From the NCBI GenBank assembly GCA_946811695.1, contig OX328124.1, forward strand, positions 28,824,148 through 28,888,147: a stretch of 64,000 nucleotides of DNA. The letters run 5' to 3'. This DNA comes from Gonocerus acuteangulatus. Its lineage: Eukaryota; Arthropoda; Insecta; Hemiptera; Coreidae. Below are positions 20,127 to 31,500 of the stretch, piece after piece. The position numbers and the translations under genes are program-made. The notes under the pieces are model-generated. The model was not told the origin of the DNA, searched no databases, and worked only from the letters and a program-made list of their open reading frames with translations. The first letter of the stretch is position 1. Each line of letters starts with the position of its first letter.

Positions 20127-21884
20127 TATATATATATATATATATATGTGTCTGTTAACACGATAGCGGCCAGAGTTTTTGTTTTTTCGTCACGAAACTT
20201 GGTATATAGCATTCAATTAGCAAACGATTGAACGAGTTCGTTAACCACCAAAGTCGGTCCACCGGAAGGGGGGGTTTACCCCGAACCCAAAACACTAATT
20301 TGACTATGTCAGCCGTAATATTTGTTATATTTCAACGAAACTTGGTATTCGTAGTGGTAATATAGAGAGAAAAGTGAGATATAAAAATGAACTAAATCGG
20401 TTCATTAGAAGGGGGGGTTTACTCCGGACCCACAATACCAATTCGCCACTACCAGCCGTGATTTTTGGTATATTTCGATGAAACTCGGTATTCGTAGTGG
20501 TAATCCACAGGTAAATAACTGTTGTAAAAATAAACTAAATCGGTTCATTAGAAGGGGGGGTTTACTCTTGACCCAAATTCTTAATATACTCATACCGGTC
20601 GTAATTTCTGCTGTATTGTAACGAAACGCGGTATACGTCGTGGATAACTCATGAGAAAGAAGTGTTGTAAAAATGAGCTGAATCGGTCAATCGGAAAGCG
20701 GGGGTTTAATTTGTAATATATTTCAATAGAAAAGCCCGTCAGACGTAGGTTCACAAAGCCGCCGCAAGGAGCGCTTTCTACCACTAGAGTGACTGTATCC
20801 TGTTCCTGCGTTAGATCAAAATACGATAATATGAGGTTTTTTGTATTTATTACGTAGTGTAATAGGTACCATGTGTAAACATAACTCTGGAAGCAAATTA
20901 TTAATTGATCAGTTACTCATTACAAATTTAAAAGAGAACTATTCATGTTTTTATTTTATTTATGTAGGATATTTTAAGCAAATTGTTCTGGAAAGCAATC
21001 TACACTACCCAAATTCTGAGGAAAGTGCTTAGTTATGCAGCTCCTGCGTGACGGACTTTATTTTCAAATAGTGAGGCCCGGCCCCCAGTCCCCCCCCATG
21101 TGGCGGCCCTGCAGAACGCTCCAGTCCCGGAGTTCGAGTATTGTAACCACTTTCTACATTGCTTCCTGTGTATTTAAAGTTAGTTTGTGTTTCCTAAAGG
21201 CCTTTTTGGGGAAATTGTACATTCGATTTTCGGAGACCCTAATATCTATCTATATTATTATTTATCACTCGGGATCCAAAAAATCATGCTAATAATAATT
21301 ATAAATGTAAATAAAACACAATTTAATTATACCTAGTGTGCCCCAGAGGAAGTGAACAACGCCACCAGAAAACTTGCTCAGATAGAAAGACTTGGTGTGT
21401 CCATTTACTTACTATATTTAGAGATAGACGAGACGCAGAGGCTTTCTACAGCCTGATGGAAAAGAATGTTTGATATTTGTTTAAAAATTCAACACTCCCT
21501 TTTATCGGTTTCATGTAAACAGTTCAGTGTCAGCATGTTTGCTTTGAGGTCTCAATATCCCTGACAGGTAATTACTAATGTCAGCTTGTAGAATAATATC
21601 AACATGCGGTCTATTTTAAAGAATCTTCTTAACTGTCACCTTTCTGTCGTATTCTGTTTTAGATTCTTCATGAGAAACTAAAAGAACAACTTAACGGTAT
21701 TTGCTTGCATGCGCCCGGCGAAAAAGTGTCACCGATGTGTGGAAATAGTCTTTTGTTGTTTCCATTTATACATATTCAAATAATGAACTGAAGAGGATAA
21801 AATTGAAACTCATCTTCTTTCTTTCTTTTTCTTTTTTTTTTTTTTCTTCTGCTTAACTGAAAACCAGGGATGAACAACCGGCCG

Positions 21885-21985
21885 CAATTATTGTTGTATT
21901 GCAACGAAACTCGATATTCGTTGTGGGCATATTAATAGAAAAATATGTTGTAAAAATAAACTAAATCGGTTCAATATCCACGCGT
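21885..21985 (-). mobile_element. Fragment of an element X repeat unit
   Basis: GCAACGAAACTCGATATTCG and AAAATAAACTAAATCGGTTC match the internal units of element X (compare 20480-20550). No ends are present. Confidence 0.55.
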
Positions 21986-22479
21986 AGGAAGTCGCGGACA
22001 ACGCTAGTCTTTAGTATATTACAAATACTTTGTTGGATTCTACTAAAGTATTGTGTGCAGGACGGTGAAGTTGATCCTCAGGAAGTTGCCTAACAAGTTC
22101 CTTCAAAAACACTCTTCTGATTTATTAGTGTTGCTTTTATCTTCTTCCAGAATAATAAATGAATTAATTCTGCCATGATTCAACATAGTGTAGAATATGG
22201 AAGCGGTCAATGGATTGAATAGATAAATCCAACGCCAGAGGTGGCACCGGGTCTGACAAATAACATTTATTTATCTTTAACTCCTCCTATGTAGTCTAGG
22301 ATTCCTTAATAAAAGATAGTAGAAACCTAAGAATTAGATGTACACATGGATTCCCAGGTACACGTTCTACTTGCACTTTTACAAAGGAAATCCAATGAAA
22401 CCAATGTTATAGCAATAATTTAAACTCGATTTCGAGAAAATTACATAAAATTAGTTTTAGCACTTCCTCCATAAGGTAA

Positions 22480-22588
22480 CCTCATGAAGCAATTCGGAAG
22501 TTCGGACTACACACTAGACAATTTCTTGTTTCAGAACCCATAGATCACAAAAATAACAGTGGCTCAAATTTATGTGTGCACATATATA

Positions 22589-22653
<65 letters not shown>

Positions 22654-22760
22654 CCTATCTTAGTCAGTTTGCTCTCTCACATGCTCAAAAATGGTCCAAT
22701 TTTGATGATATTTGGTACTAAAATAGGTTGTCTATTATTTAAAAGGTCGAGTTCGTTAAT
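22480..22760 (-). mobile_element. Element Y fragment with internal (TA)n
   Basis: GCTCAAATTTATGTG, a (TA)n tract at 22581-22652 and then CTCACATGCTCAAAAATGGT follow the same order as 49415-49510 and, inverted, 59700-59860. That marks it as a piece of the dispersed family Y, whose microsatellite sits at a fixed internal place. Confidence 0.5.
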
Positions 22761-23214
22761 CAGCTTGTCGTTATAGGCTTCCAGACACACTTATCTTTAC
22801 AGATAGAAATAATTATCATATACAATTAAATTAGAAGGTGATACTACATTGGACAAATACCATGAATATTAGATGGATACACACTAAAATTTGGCAGTTC
22901 CTTTGAGTTGGACTTTTTTTGATTTCAAAATCACTCCTTTAAAACCAAAATAGAAGAATGTAAAAAAAAAAGAAAAAAAAAGAAAAAGAGAAATGTCATA
23001 CTTTGCATTTGTTTTCTTGATCTTATTTCTTAGGCTTGTTTTTTTTCCAGTACTATATTTTTGCACCTGCCACTTGTGTTTTTGATGAATCGCGTTATGG
23101 TGCCAGGATGTTAAATACATTTAGTGATTCGATTTATATGTTTTTATTTTATTTTACTTACCTTTAATTGTTCTATGATTTTGGAAGTTATTTGTATTGT
23201 ATACAAAATTTTTG

Positions 23215-23420
23215 GGTCTGTCCTTGGTGCTGTGACTAACTAACGCTTTGGATGCTCATGCAGGAGATGTGGGTTTGAGTCTCACCTGCAGTAGATTGTG
23301 TTTTTTCAATCGCCCGTTGAGGGATTATCTGCTGTACCAAGGGTATTTAGAAAGGTTGGAAACCTATAGAAACCCCCCAATGCTAATGGCCTAGATGTGA
23401 TCCACCAATCCACTTACCTG
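23215..23420 (+). mobile_element. tRNA-derived SINE, family D
   Basis: GTGCTGTGACTAACTAACGC resembles an A-box region and GTGGGTTTGAGTCTCACC a B box. The body runs through CCCGTTGAGGGATTATCTGC and TAATGGCCTAGATGTGATCC. No second full copy is seen in this window, so the family call rests on the tRNA-like head. Confidence 0.55.
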
Positions 23421-24090
23421 TTACTTTTGTTTCTTACCTAAGTACATAATAATACTGGTGTTGGCAATTTGAGATCATTTTAATATTGATGTATTTTATT
23501 CAAGGTGTATTTGAAAAATGTTGAGTAGAGTGTTCTGCTTCTGATTATAATCATTATTATACTATTCAAAGGGTTTAAACACTTTGTTTAGAATTTTCTA
23601 TCAGGTGTCTAGAAGTCTTTAATTTTAAATGTTTCAAAAAATATGTTTATTTTTGGTATTGAAGGATTGAAATCAGATGATTATAAATTAAACACAAATA
23701 ATTAATAAATTTATTACAATTTTCACAAACTTCACTGATGTCCAGATTTTTTTCTTTTTTAATCTGAATTCTGTGTATCAGTACAGTGAAACCTTCAGAA
23801 AATCCATTTAACTTCCATGTGCAAAGTTTACTGTCAGTTGAAGTTTTCGTTTGCACAAGAAAGTTAGTGGGAAGTATTTCACATGACAGTTCAATTCACA
23901 CCTCAGTCAAACCATCATACACATTACTGTCCTCTTATAATATATTACAGCATTAACAGTTAGTTGTATTGTTTACAGTGCCATATAAATAACAACTATG
24001 TACATGAGTTCTGGGTTTACCTAATATTAGGACATATCACAATCGTAAGGAGCCCCTTATTGGGCTGATTCTTAAGGCATAAAAGTAGTA

Positions 24091-24123
24091 TTTATTATTA
24101 TCCTAAAGTGGATAACATTTATT
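24091..24123 (-). promoter_or_regulatory. Candidate polyadenylation signals of the CPAP1-like gene
   Basis: On the minus strand AATAAA occurs at 24123-24118 and again at 24096-24091, about 210-240 nt beyond the stop codon. This is a normal place for a short 3' UTR to end. Confidence 0.45.
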
Positions 24124-24334
24124 TTGTAATAAATATTTTTTTCTAAAATAAACTCGGAAAAGAAGTTTTATACATCTGGTTGTGATTTTGACAAATACTT
24201 TACTATTTTGGGTGACACAATTAACGTGTCATTAATTTTTGTATGCTTCCGGGCTTTTTATCAGTCATTTCACAGCCCGGTCACTTCTTCCCTAACTGGA
24301 ATAAAAATGGTGCCTGCCCATAATGATTTGCGCT

Positions 24335-26505
24335 TTACCAATACCATTCTTGTGGGCGTCGCTTACTCGAGAACCTCTGTGCAGGAAGAACCACAGCTTC
24401 ATATTCTCCTCCGAGTTTCGTAGGGTAAGTTTGAGATGCTGAAGTTAAAAGAAAGCCTGTTCGATATGATGGGTGAGTGACGGCGGGCTGATAACGAGAC
24501 TTGAGACGGGAATAGGGTGTCGAAGGTTGGAGTGCATCATTTAATGTTACGTCGTATTCCTCGATATCCAAATACGGTCTCGGAGTCGCTTGCGGTGCAG
24601 ACGGTCCTGGGGCTGTGAATTCTACTTTAGGGCTTTCCTCAGGGATGGGGTACTTGTTGTACTCGACACTCTCCTCGGTTACTGGTTTCGGTCTGACTGC
24701 TACTTTCATTTTAGTATAACGTCTATATCCTCTTGCGGGGCTAGTTACTGCTGATGGGTAAGATGATTTACCTTCTTGACTTTGATCCGAGCCTGGACCA
24801 GTCAAGTATGGCTTCACATCTTCCAGTGGCGGAGGCTGTGGGCTAGGTTCTAAGTATTGGGTCTGATCTTTTGGCGGCCAGTGTGTTTCAGGTCTCTGAT
24901 ACGGATCGTTAACATTAGATAATCTGAATCTGTTATCTTCAGGGGGCCTATACTGGCTTTCATCTGAACTAGCATGAGGATTCCTATAGTTAGCATTTCC
25001 AGAACCCGAAGGTTGACTTCTATAATTTGTATTTGTCTCTTCATTGCTTACTGAAGGATTTCTATAATCGACATCATCAGCAATAGCAGTTGGATTTCTA
25101 TAATTACTAACTCTTTCTTCTTGACTGTACGAATTTCTGAATTGTGTATTTGGATTTTCTGTTTGACGGTCTTCTTGTCTTGGTAAATTACTCCTATAGT
25201 TTTGTTCTTCATTCCTAGAGGAGGTTCTGTAACCATTGGAATTTTCTTCGCTGTAAGAACCTTGCTGACTCCTGGAAGGATATATTCTACCATTTTGAAT
25301 ATTTTCTTCTTTGTATGAAGAACTTGAGCCTCCTTCATTGCTTGAAGATACCTGAGTTCTCGATGGGTATGTTCTTCCATTTTGAATCGTCGGATCTTTA
25401 TATCTTGATTGAATTGCTTCCCCTTCATTATTATTTGAAGTTCCCTGAGTTTTAGAGGAGTATATCCTACTGCTCTGAGTACTCTCCTCTTGGTTTCTGT
25501 TACTACTGATCAGGGTTTCTTGGTTTCTAGATCCTGAATAATCATGGCCTCTATTTGCATATTTTCTGAAATTTGAATTTTCATCTCTAGTGGGATTTTT
25601 CATGCTCGAAATATTTTCTTCAGACTGAGCAGCTGGCGGTTCTTGGACCATTGGTGCAGTATCTTCAGAGTTGGAAGGTTCCTCTTCTACAGAATACGGG
25701 TTCCTTCCATTGCTAGTAGGTGTTGCTTCAGTTCTCTGTGAATTAATGTTTTCTTTCATCCTAAATGATGGCCTATAATTACTTTCTTCTCTTCGAGGTG
25801 GCGCAGAATTTTTGTTAGCCTTTTCTTCTTTTTTATCTTCATCTTGTTGGCGCCTAAAATTTTGTTTTCTGAAGTTATCAAATGGCCTTCTTGGCGCTTC
25901 TGTTTTTTCTTCTTCTTTGTACGGCTCAGTCGACGGTTCTGGAGTACTTCTTTCATCTTGTTTTTTAAATCCTGCAGGAGTTCCTACTAATGATGTGTAC
26001 TTTCTGTCAGGAAATACCGTTGGTTTCATCACAATAGGTCTTTTAAAAGTTGTCGGTTCTTCTGTGGATGTCTCTACCCTTTTTGGCAGAGGTCTGTACC
26101 TTCTCTCAGAATCTGCTGCTGGTTTTTGTCGTCGGAATGTTGAAGGCCTTGTTGTGGTAGGTTTTGAACTTTTGTAGCCAGTTGTAGAGAATCGGTGTGG
26201 AGCCAAGGTCGTTACTTCATTCTTTTTTTTTGGCTTCAGATCTTCCTCTTCATCTTCATATTCCTCATACTCTTCTTGTGCAGCCTCTGTTGTTTTTTCG
26301 TATTTCTTGGTGGTTGTCCGTTCTCGCTTGTCTGGTTTTCTTGATGGCCTTCGCCTGTCGTATTTTTCTTCTTCTTCGTCATCGTAATACTCATATTCTG
26401 GTGGTGGCCGCCTCTCTCCACGAATTCTGGTTTCCTCAGGATGCCTTTTTCGTGAGCCTCCTCTTGATGGTCTATCTCGGAAATCATCATCATCCCTATA
26501 GCCTC
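24335..26505 (-). CDS. CPAP1-like gene, long last exon
   Basis: The acceptor is TTTTCAG|GA. It carries 723 codons without a stop until TAG at 24335. It begins GGYRDDDDFRDRPSRGGSRK, has one acidic block, then a long low-complexity region with short repeated motifs of the type NGRxYPSR and NYRNP, and a more conserved-looking end (YDVTLNDALQPSTPYSRLK, EYEAVVLPAQRFSSKRR). Plus-strand open frames in this interval are shadows. Confidence 0.87.
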
Positions 26506-28439
26506 CTGAAAACAATCAAATTTTCATTTAGATTATTTCCAACCAATAATATTAATCAACTTCACAAATGGCTCGCATGCAGATGGTATATTAATCAACA
26601 TATAAAACTGAATCTCCTTCAGTTTTCATGTTTTCTCTTCATAGTATCCCTATGAAGAGTGCATTTATTTTGAACACATGTTCAATTGCAATGTTCAATT
26701 ACATATATATACACTTTATTGGTTGATATATTTACATTATTATCAATATTATAAAATTGTGACCCTCCTTTCTTTCAATATATTATTTAAATAGGCGGAA
26801 GGTCATGCATATATAAAACTCGTCGACTTCACTTAATATGCTTTATTTATCACTCTACATGTTTTGCGCCCCTTGACGCCTCTTCAGGAGCAACTTAATT
26901 ATATATAAATAAATTTAGCCTTAGCTAAGGAAGACCTTCCATGTTTGGTGTCAAGGGACGTGAAACATGTATAGCGATAAATAAAGCATATTAAGAGAAG
27001 TTGATGAGTTTTATACATGCATGAACTTCCAACTATTTAAATAATAAATTATTATCAATATACTCTGTCTAGTTTTGAAAAAAAAAAAAAAAAAAAAAAT
27101 CTGTGAAATTAGAAGTAAAAACACTTTTCTTCATTTTTGCAAAAATATCAATCGGTGAACAACAGAGGATTCCCAAAGAACTGATTCAATTATATTTTAG
27201 AAAACAATTTATATAAACTATTAGGAAAATGATAACGTCATATAATGGTTTTTACCTTTTCTATTTCGATGTCGTCTATAGTCGTCTTCTTTTCTATTTC
27301 CTTTTCTCATTCGAGGGCGTTCTTCTTCCTCTTCTTCGTCCTCATATTCATCTTCTTCGTATCTGCTTGGTCTTTTCCGAGAGTTCTGTGGTCGCCTTCT
27401 ATTCATTTTTTCTCGACCTTCAACAAATGGAAAAACAGTCCTACAGCATTAAAATTTGATTTACTTATTTTTACATTTAAAATACTATGGACAAAAGAGG
27501 AAAGGATGTATATTTATATTCTACTTAGTGGTTTCAGTACCAACATCAATCTGTTAGAAAAATTCATAAAAAATGCCAAAGATCAGTTCTAGTGTGTAAG
27601 TTAACGTTTTTTCCTTACATGCAATTAGATGTGTAGGTAAAAGTCAGGGGATGAAATGCAATCATTTAAATGTTCTTTCCTAATTAATTTGGTCACACTT
27701 CCATTTATTTACAGTAGGCGAATCTTCAGCATTATTTTTGAAAAATTGTACAGCTCAAACATGAACATGAGATGGCCTTGTGATCAGTATAAATATATAT
27801 ATATATAAGAAGGAACACGTGTATAAGTTACTGAGGAATCGGGTTTCTGGGCAACATCAGGATAGCAAACTCACTTTGAATCCTCTTCTCGATAAACTTT
27901 TTTAAAACGTTAAGGCTTCCACAGAGACTTCCGGTAGGCTCTCTAATGAACTGAGGAATGAACTTAACCAATTCGAGACCGATTGCACACCGTGTGTGCA
28001 ATTGATTTCCGGGGCTATTAGACTGTTTGTGCAATAACAGTAATGAGCAATTTTCAGTTATTCTGAGTAAACTAGTCATCAAAATATGATTTTTGAACTA
28101 ATGAAATCTGTAAAGCACAGGAAAACAAAATTTAGCATTGGTTTTACTATGTATAACAAAATCTAAAAATTATCTGTATTTTCATTTTACCTTACATTAC
28201 ACAAGTGCCCAATCCACTGTCAAAAAATTTCTTATTTATCTTAATTCACGTCCGAATTAGGTGATTTCCAAAGTAAACATATTTTTTTATTATTATTAAA
28301 AATGAACAATATAAAGAAGAAGAAAATATTGGCTCCTGGGGGCCGTGTTCGAAAAAAAAATACACTTACAGCCAATAATCTTATCACTCTAGAAATAGGT
28401 TTTCACTTCTATGTGCATCCATATACATGTGCATATAAA

Positions 28440-28533
<94 letters not shown>

Positions 28534-31500
28534 TCTTTGTTGGAATATCCATGGTGAAATAGAGACCTACTTCAATGAACAGAGTTGAAGGCCATTCCCA
28601 CTAGACTACCAAAAAGCTCTTCAAAGAAAATAAAACCACTATTTAACAAAAAGTAAAAAGAAAATTAACCTTCAATATTAAACCTATTAATCAACCCATT
28701 CATGACTGATAGCCACTTTTGTGACAATGGGCTGGCATGCACTGTCAAAAGGCCATTTCTATGCTTCGGAACTGAAAGCCACCACTGTGACAATTTTTGA
28801 TATATCTAGCAGCATTTTTTTTAGCTCTAGTCACTCTTGTATCCGCTAGAGTTCATAAAAATTTGAATGGGGGGGCCTAATTAATGGGGTTTCCTTATAT
28901 TGCCCAGTTCCTTTGCATAGTTTGAAGGGCCTTATTTGTGTTTTATAAGTTGATGTGTGTGTACATAGAGATTGTCGATTGACACTCCAGGACTGCTGTA
29001 ACTGACTCGCTGTCACTGTTTACTGTAGTTTTTTTGTTTTGTTTTTTATGGCGCACCGACATCTGGGCCGTTAGAGCTGACATCCATAGTGCAGTGGGGA
29101 ATTTTATCAACGAACCAATGATGGGATGAGAAACCTCTTGTCGTATGTGGGACTCAAACCCCCTTCTCCCGCAAGAGAATCCAAGACCACAGGGAGACCC
29201 TTTTACGATTAATTTGTAGATTTTAAATTTCTTTTTAAAGGTCTCTTCTTTAGATTGATTGTACTGATCTAAAATATCATTAATCTCTACTTTCTGTATT
29301 TTCCTTTCGTTGTTTTATTAAAGAGCGCTTTTTCAACTGGTTGTATGTAGAATAGATTCATCTGCTGTCGTAATTCATTGAAGTTTGCTTGCAGACAACT
29401 CATATTTAGATAAGCAACAGTTGGATTCCTCTTTATTTTATAACTGGCATAAACATTTTATTTTTATCTGATGAAATGATTGAAACATAAAGAGAAGTAT
29501 TACTAATAGTGGACAGAAGAACAGAAGTGAGTTAGTATTATTAGGAAATTATAAGATGAATCTGTGAAACAGTGTAACACATAAAAAGTGAATAAATGAA
29601 GGAAGAATAGGCCGTTATATAAGGGATTAATGTTAATTACATGCAGTACTTGAAAGAAAGTATATGAAAATAGATCCCAAGAGTTCATTAGATAAAAGCA
29701 ACATAAATTCTAGAAAGGAAAGAAAGAATATGAAATCATTACATGTCATACATTAATCTTTGGCAGCCTAAAGGTTTTCTAAAAAGAAAATTCCAAATTC
29801 AAGCTTCTTCTGAATATTCCATAATAAAAGAGAAAGGAAATTTTGACATAATACAAAAGTCTGACCAATAAAAACATGATGTTAAGACTGCAAAAGGTTA
29901 AATATAAATATATATTTACTGAAAAAAAGAAGAACTAGAAACTACTTAGAGCCAACCCATGATCTCCCAAAGCCGGAGAGAAATTTAAAAAAAAAAAAAA
30001 ATAAACATCCTGTATTAATTGTTCTTTTTTTAAATGGATTGTTTCCCCAGCAATGGTGACTTCAGTATACAATAAACAATATTTAGCTAACATCCCATCA
30101 GTAAACATGAAGATGCTGAAGTGAGATACTAGCCAAATATTCTGCTAGTGGACACTGATTGAGAAACAAGGCATTTAAAAAAAATAATCGAAGACTCAGC
30201 GATGAGTCCTTAAACAGAATGGTAATCATTATTTAATTTAATTAAAACTTCTACTACTTCAAAAATATTAATACAAAGTTATGTATCTATTAGTTTTGTA
30301 TATGTTTTATGTGCATTCAGTAAATCTGAATAAGCTTTTGTTGAGGAACTAATTTATTCAAATATTAGATAAATATTAATAAACATAATTTTTAGATTAA
30401 AGATTAATCGAACGATTCTGATGATTGAGTTTCATTTTAATGCTTGTATTTTGGGCATGGTTCTCAAAATAAATGAGGTGATGACTTTGAAAATGGAGTA
30501 AACCCACTTTTTCATAAAAACTTTTCTTTTTTTTTAAATTCATTAAAGCTCATCAAAAACAAGGAAATGAATAATATTGGAGTGACCTTGTAAATATTAA
30601 TTTCCTTAAGGAATTATACTGGCTTAGACATTTTTTGTATCCTCTTTTGAAAGTCGACACCTCGGGGAATTAGGAATGGGAGTACTAGACCTGTCTCCAC
30701 CATGATTATCTACTTAAACAAATTGAATGCCACGATATTTTTTCAGGATTCCCATGTTAAAGGAGTTGATCTTAGTCGAGCAAAAGCATTAGCATCCTAG
30801 GCAATTAAATAGAAACTTACAAGTTTCCTCATTGTCTGGAGTCGAACGTAATTAATGATAGTTGCCATCTTAGGCAATAGCAAAAACTATGAGATTACTC
30901 GTAATTGGTACTTCATGGGTTAGCAAAAGATTCTTTCATTAATTTGTTTGCAAACTATCTATTTTTTCAAAACATTTTCAATCTTTCATTCAGTGAATAG
31001 ATAGATGGAGTTAATTATTTTAGACTGTATTTTTGGATGCTAAATTAAACAATAACAAAATTTAAAAAAAAAATAGTGAGGGTAATAAGTGTTAAAATGA
31101 AATAAATGTACAAAACAGCCATACACTCTGTAACACGCAAGAGAAAATAAAAAAACTCTTATTATTTGTGTGTCTCTGAATACCAAGTTTTTCCTCAAAG
31201 TACAGTCCACAAATTTAGTATTTTTTTAAAAGAGACTATCAATACTTTTTCTAGTAAAATAGCTCTACAAAATAATGAGTCTTAATCTAGAATAAGTAAA
31301 TATTTATCACACACATATGAAATTTAACTTTTTTCAATAACTAAAAACTGAGCTATACATTTAAAAAGCTCAGAGCTGAAAGAGACTAAGTTATATGTGC
31401 AACCTATACATTTTTCTGAAAAATATAGATGTCTGTAATTGCAAAAACCCTTTCCCCTCTGAGATTTTTTAAATTTATCTTGTTGATAAAATCAATATTG

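Larger units (their letters stand above)
18786..21062 (-). mobile_element. Element X, copy 2, interrupted by a Helitron
   Basis: This is the reverse complement of copy 1. AGCACTTTCCTCCGAAGG at 18786 and AGGAGCTGC to GACGGACTTT near 21060 (plus strand reads GCAGCTCCTGCGTGACGG) are its limits. With the 1161-bp Helitron removed, about 1.12 kb is left, close to copy 1. The 145-bp units with CGGTATTCGTAGTGGTAA recur at about 20330, 20480 and 20630. Confidence 0.75.
18427..21111 (-). mobile_element. hAT-like element 1, copy carrying nested insertions
   Basis: CAGGGCCGCCACAT at 18427 and the mirror ATGTGGCGGCCCTG ending at 21111 form 14-bp terminal repeats. The flanks CAGCACGC (18419-18426) and CAGAACGC (21112-21119) match at 7 of 8 positions, as expected for a hAT 8-bp duplication. 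The related copy at 60631-61092, in the other orientation, is only 462 bp. Comparison shows that this copy is split by element X in an A-rich stretch. No transposase is present. Confidence 0.8.

Noticed and set aside
25812..26655. Plus-strand open frames of 120-150 codons
   Set aside because: They are antisense to the long last exon of the CPAP1-like gene and its flank. Their Ser/Leu/Phe-rich composition mirrors the acidic/Arg codons of the real exon.
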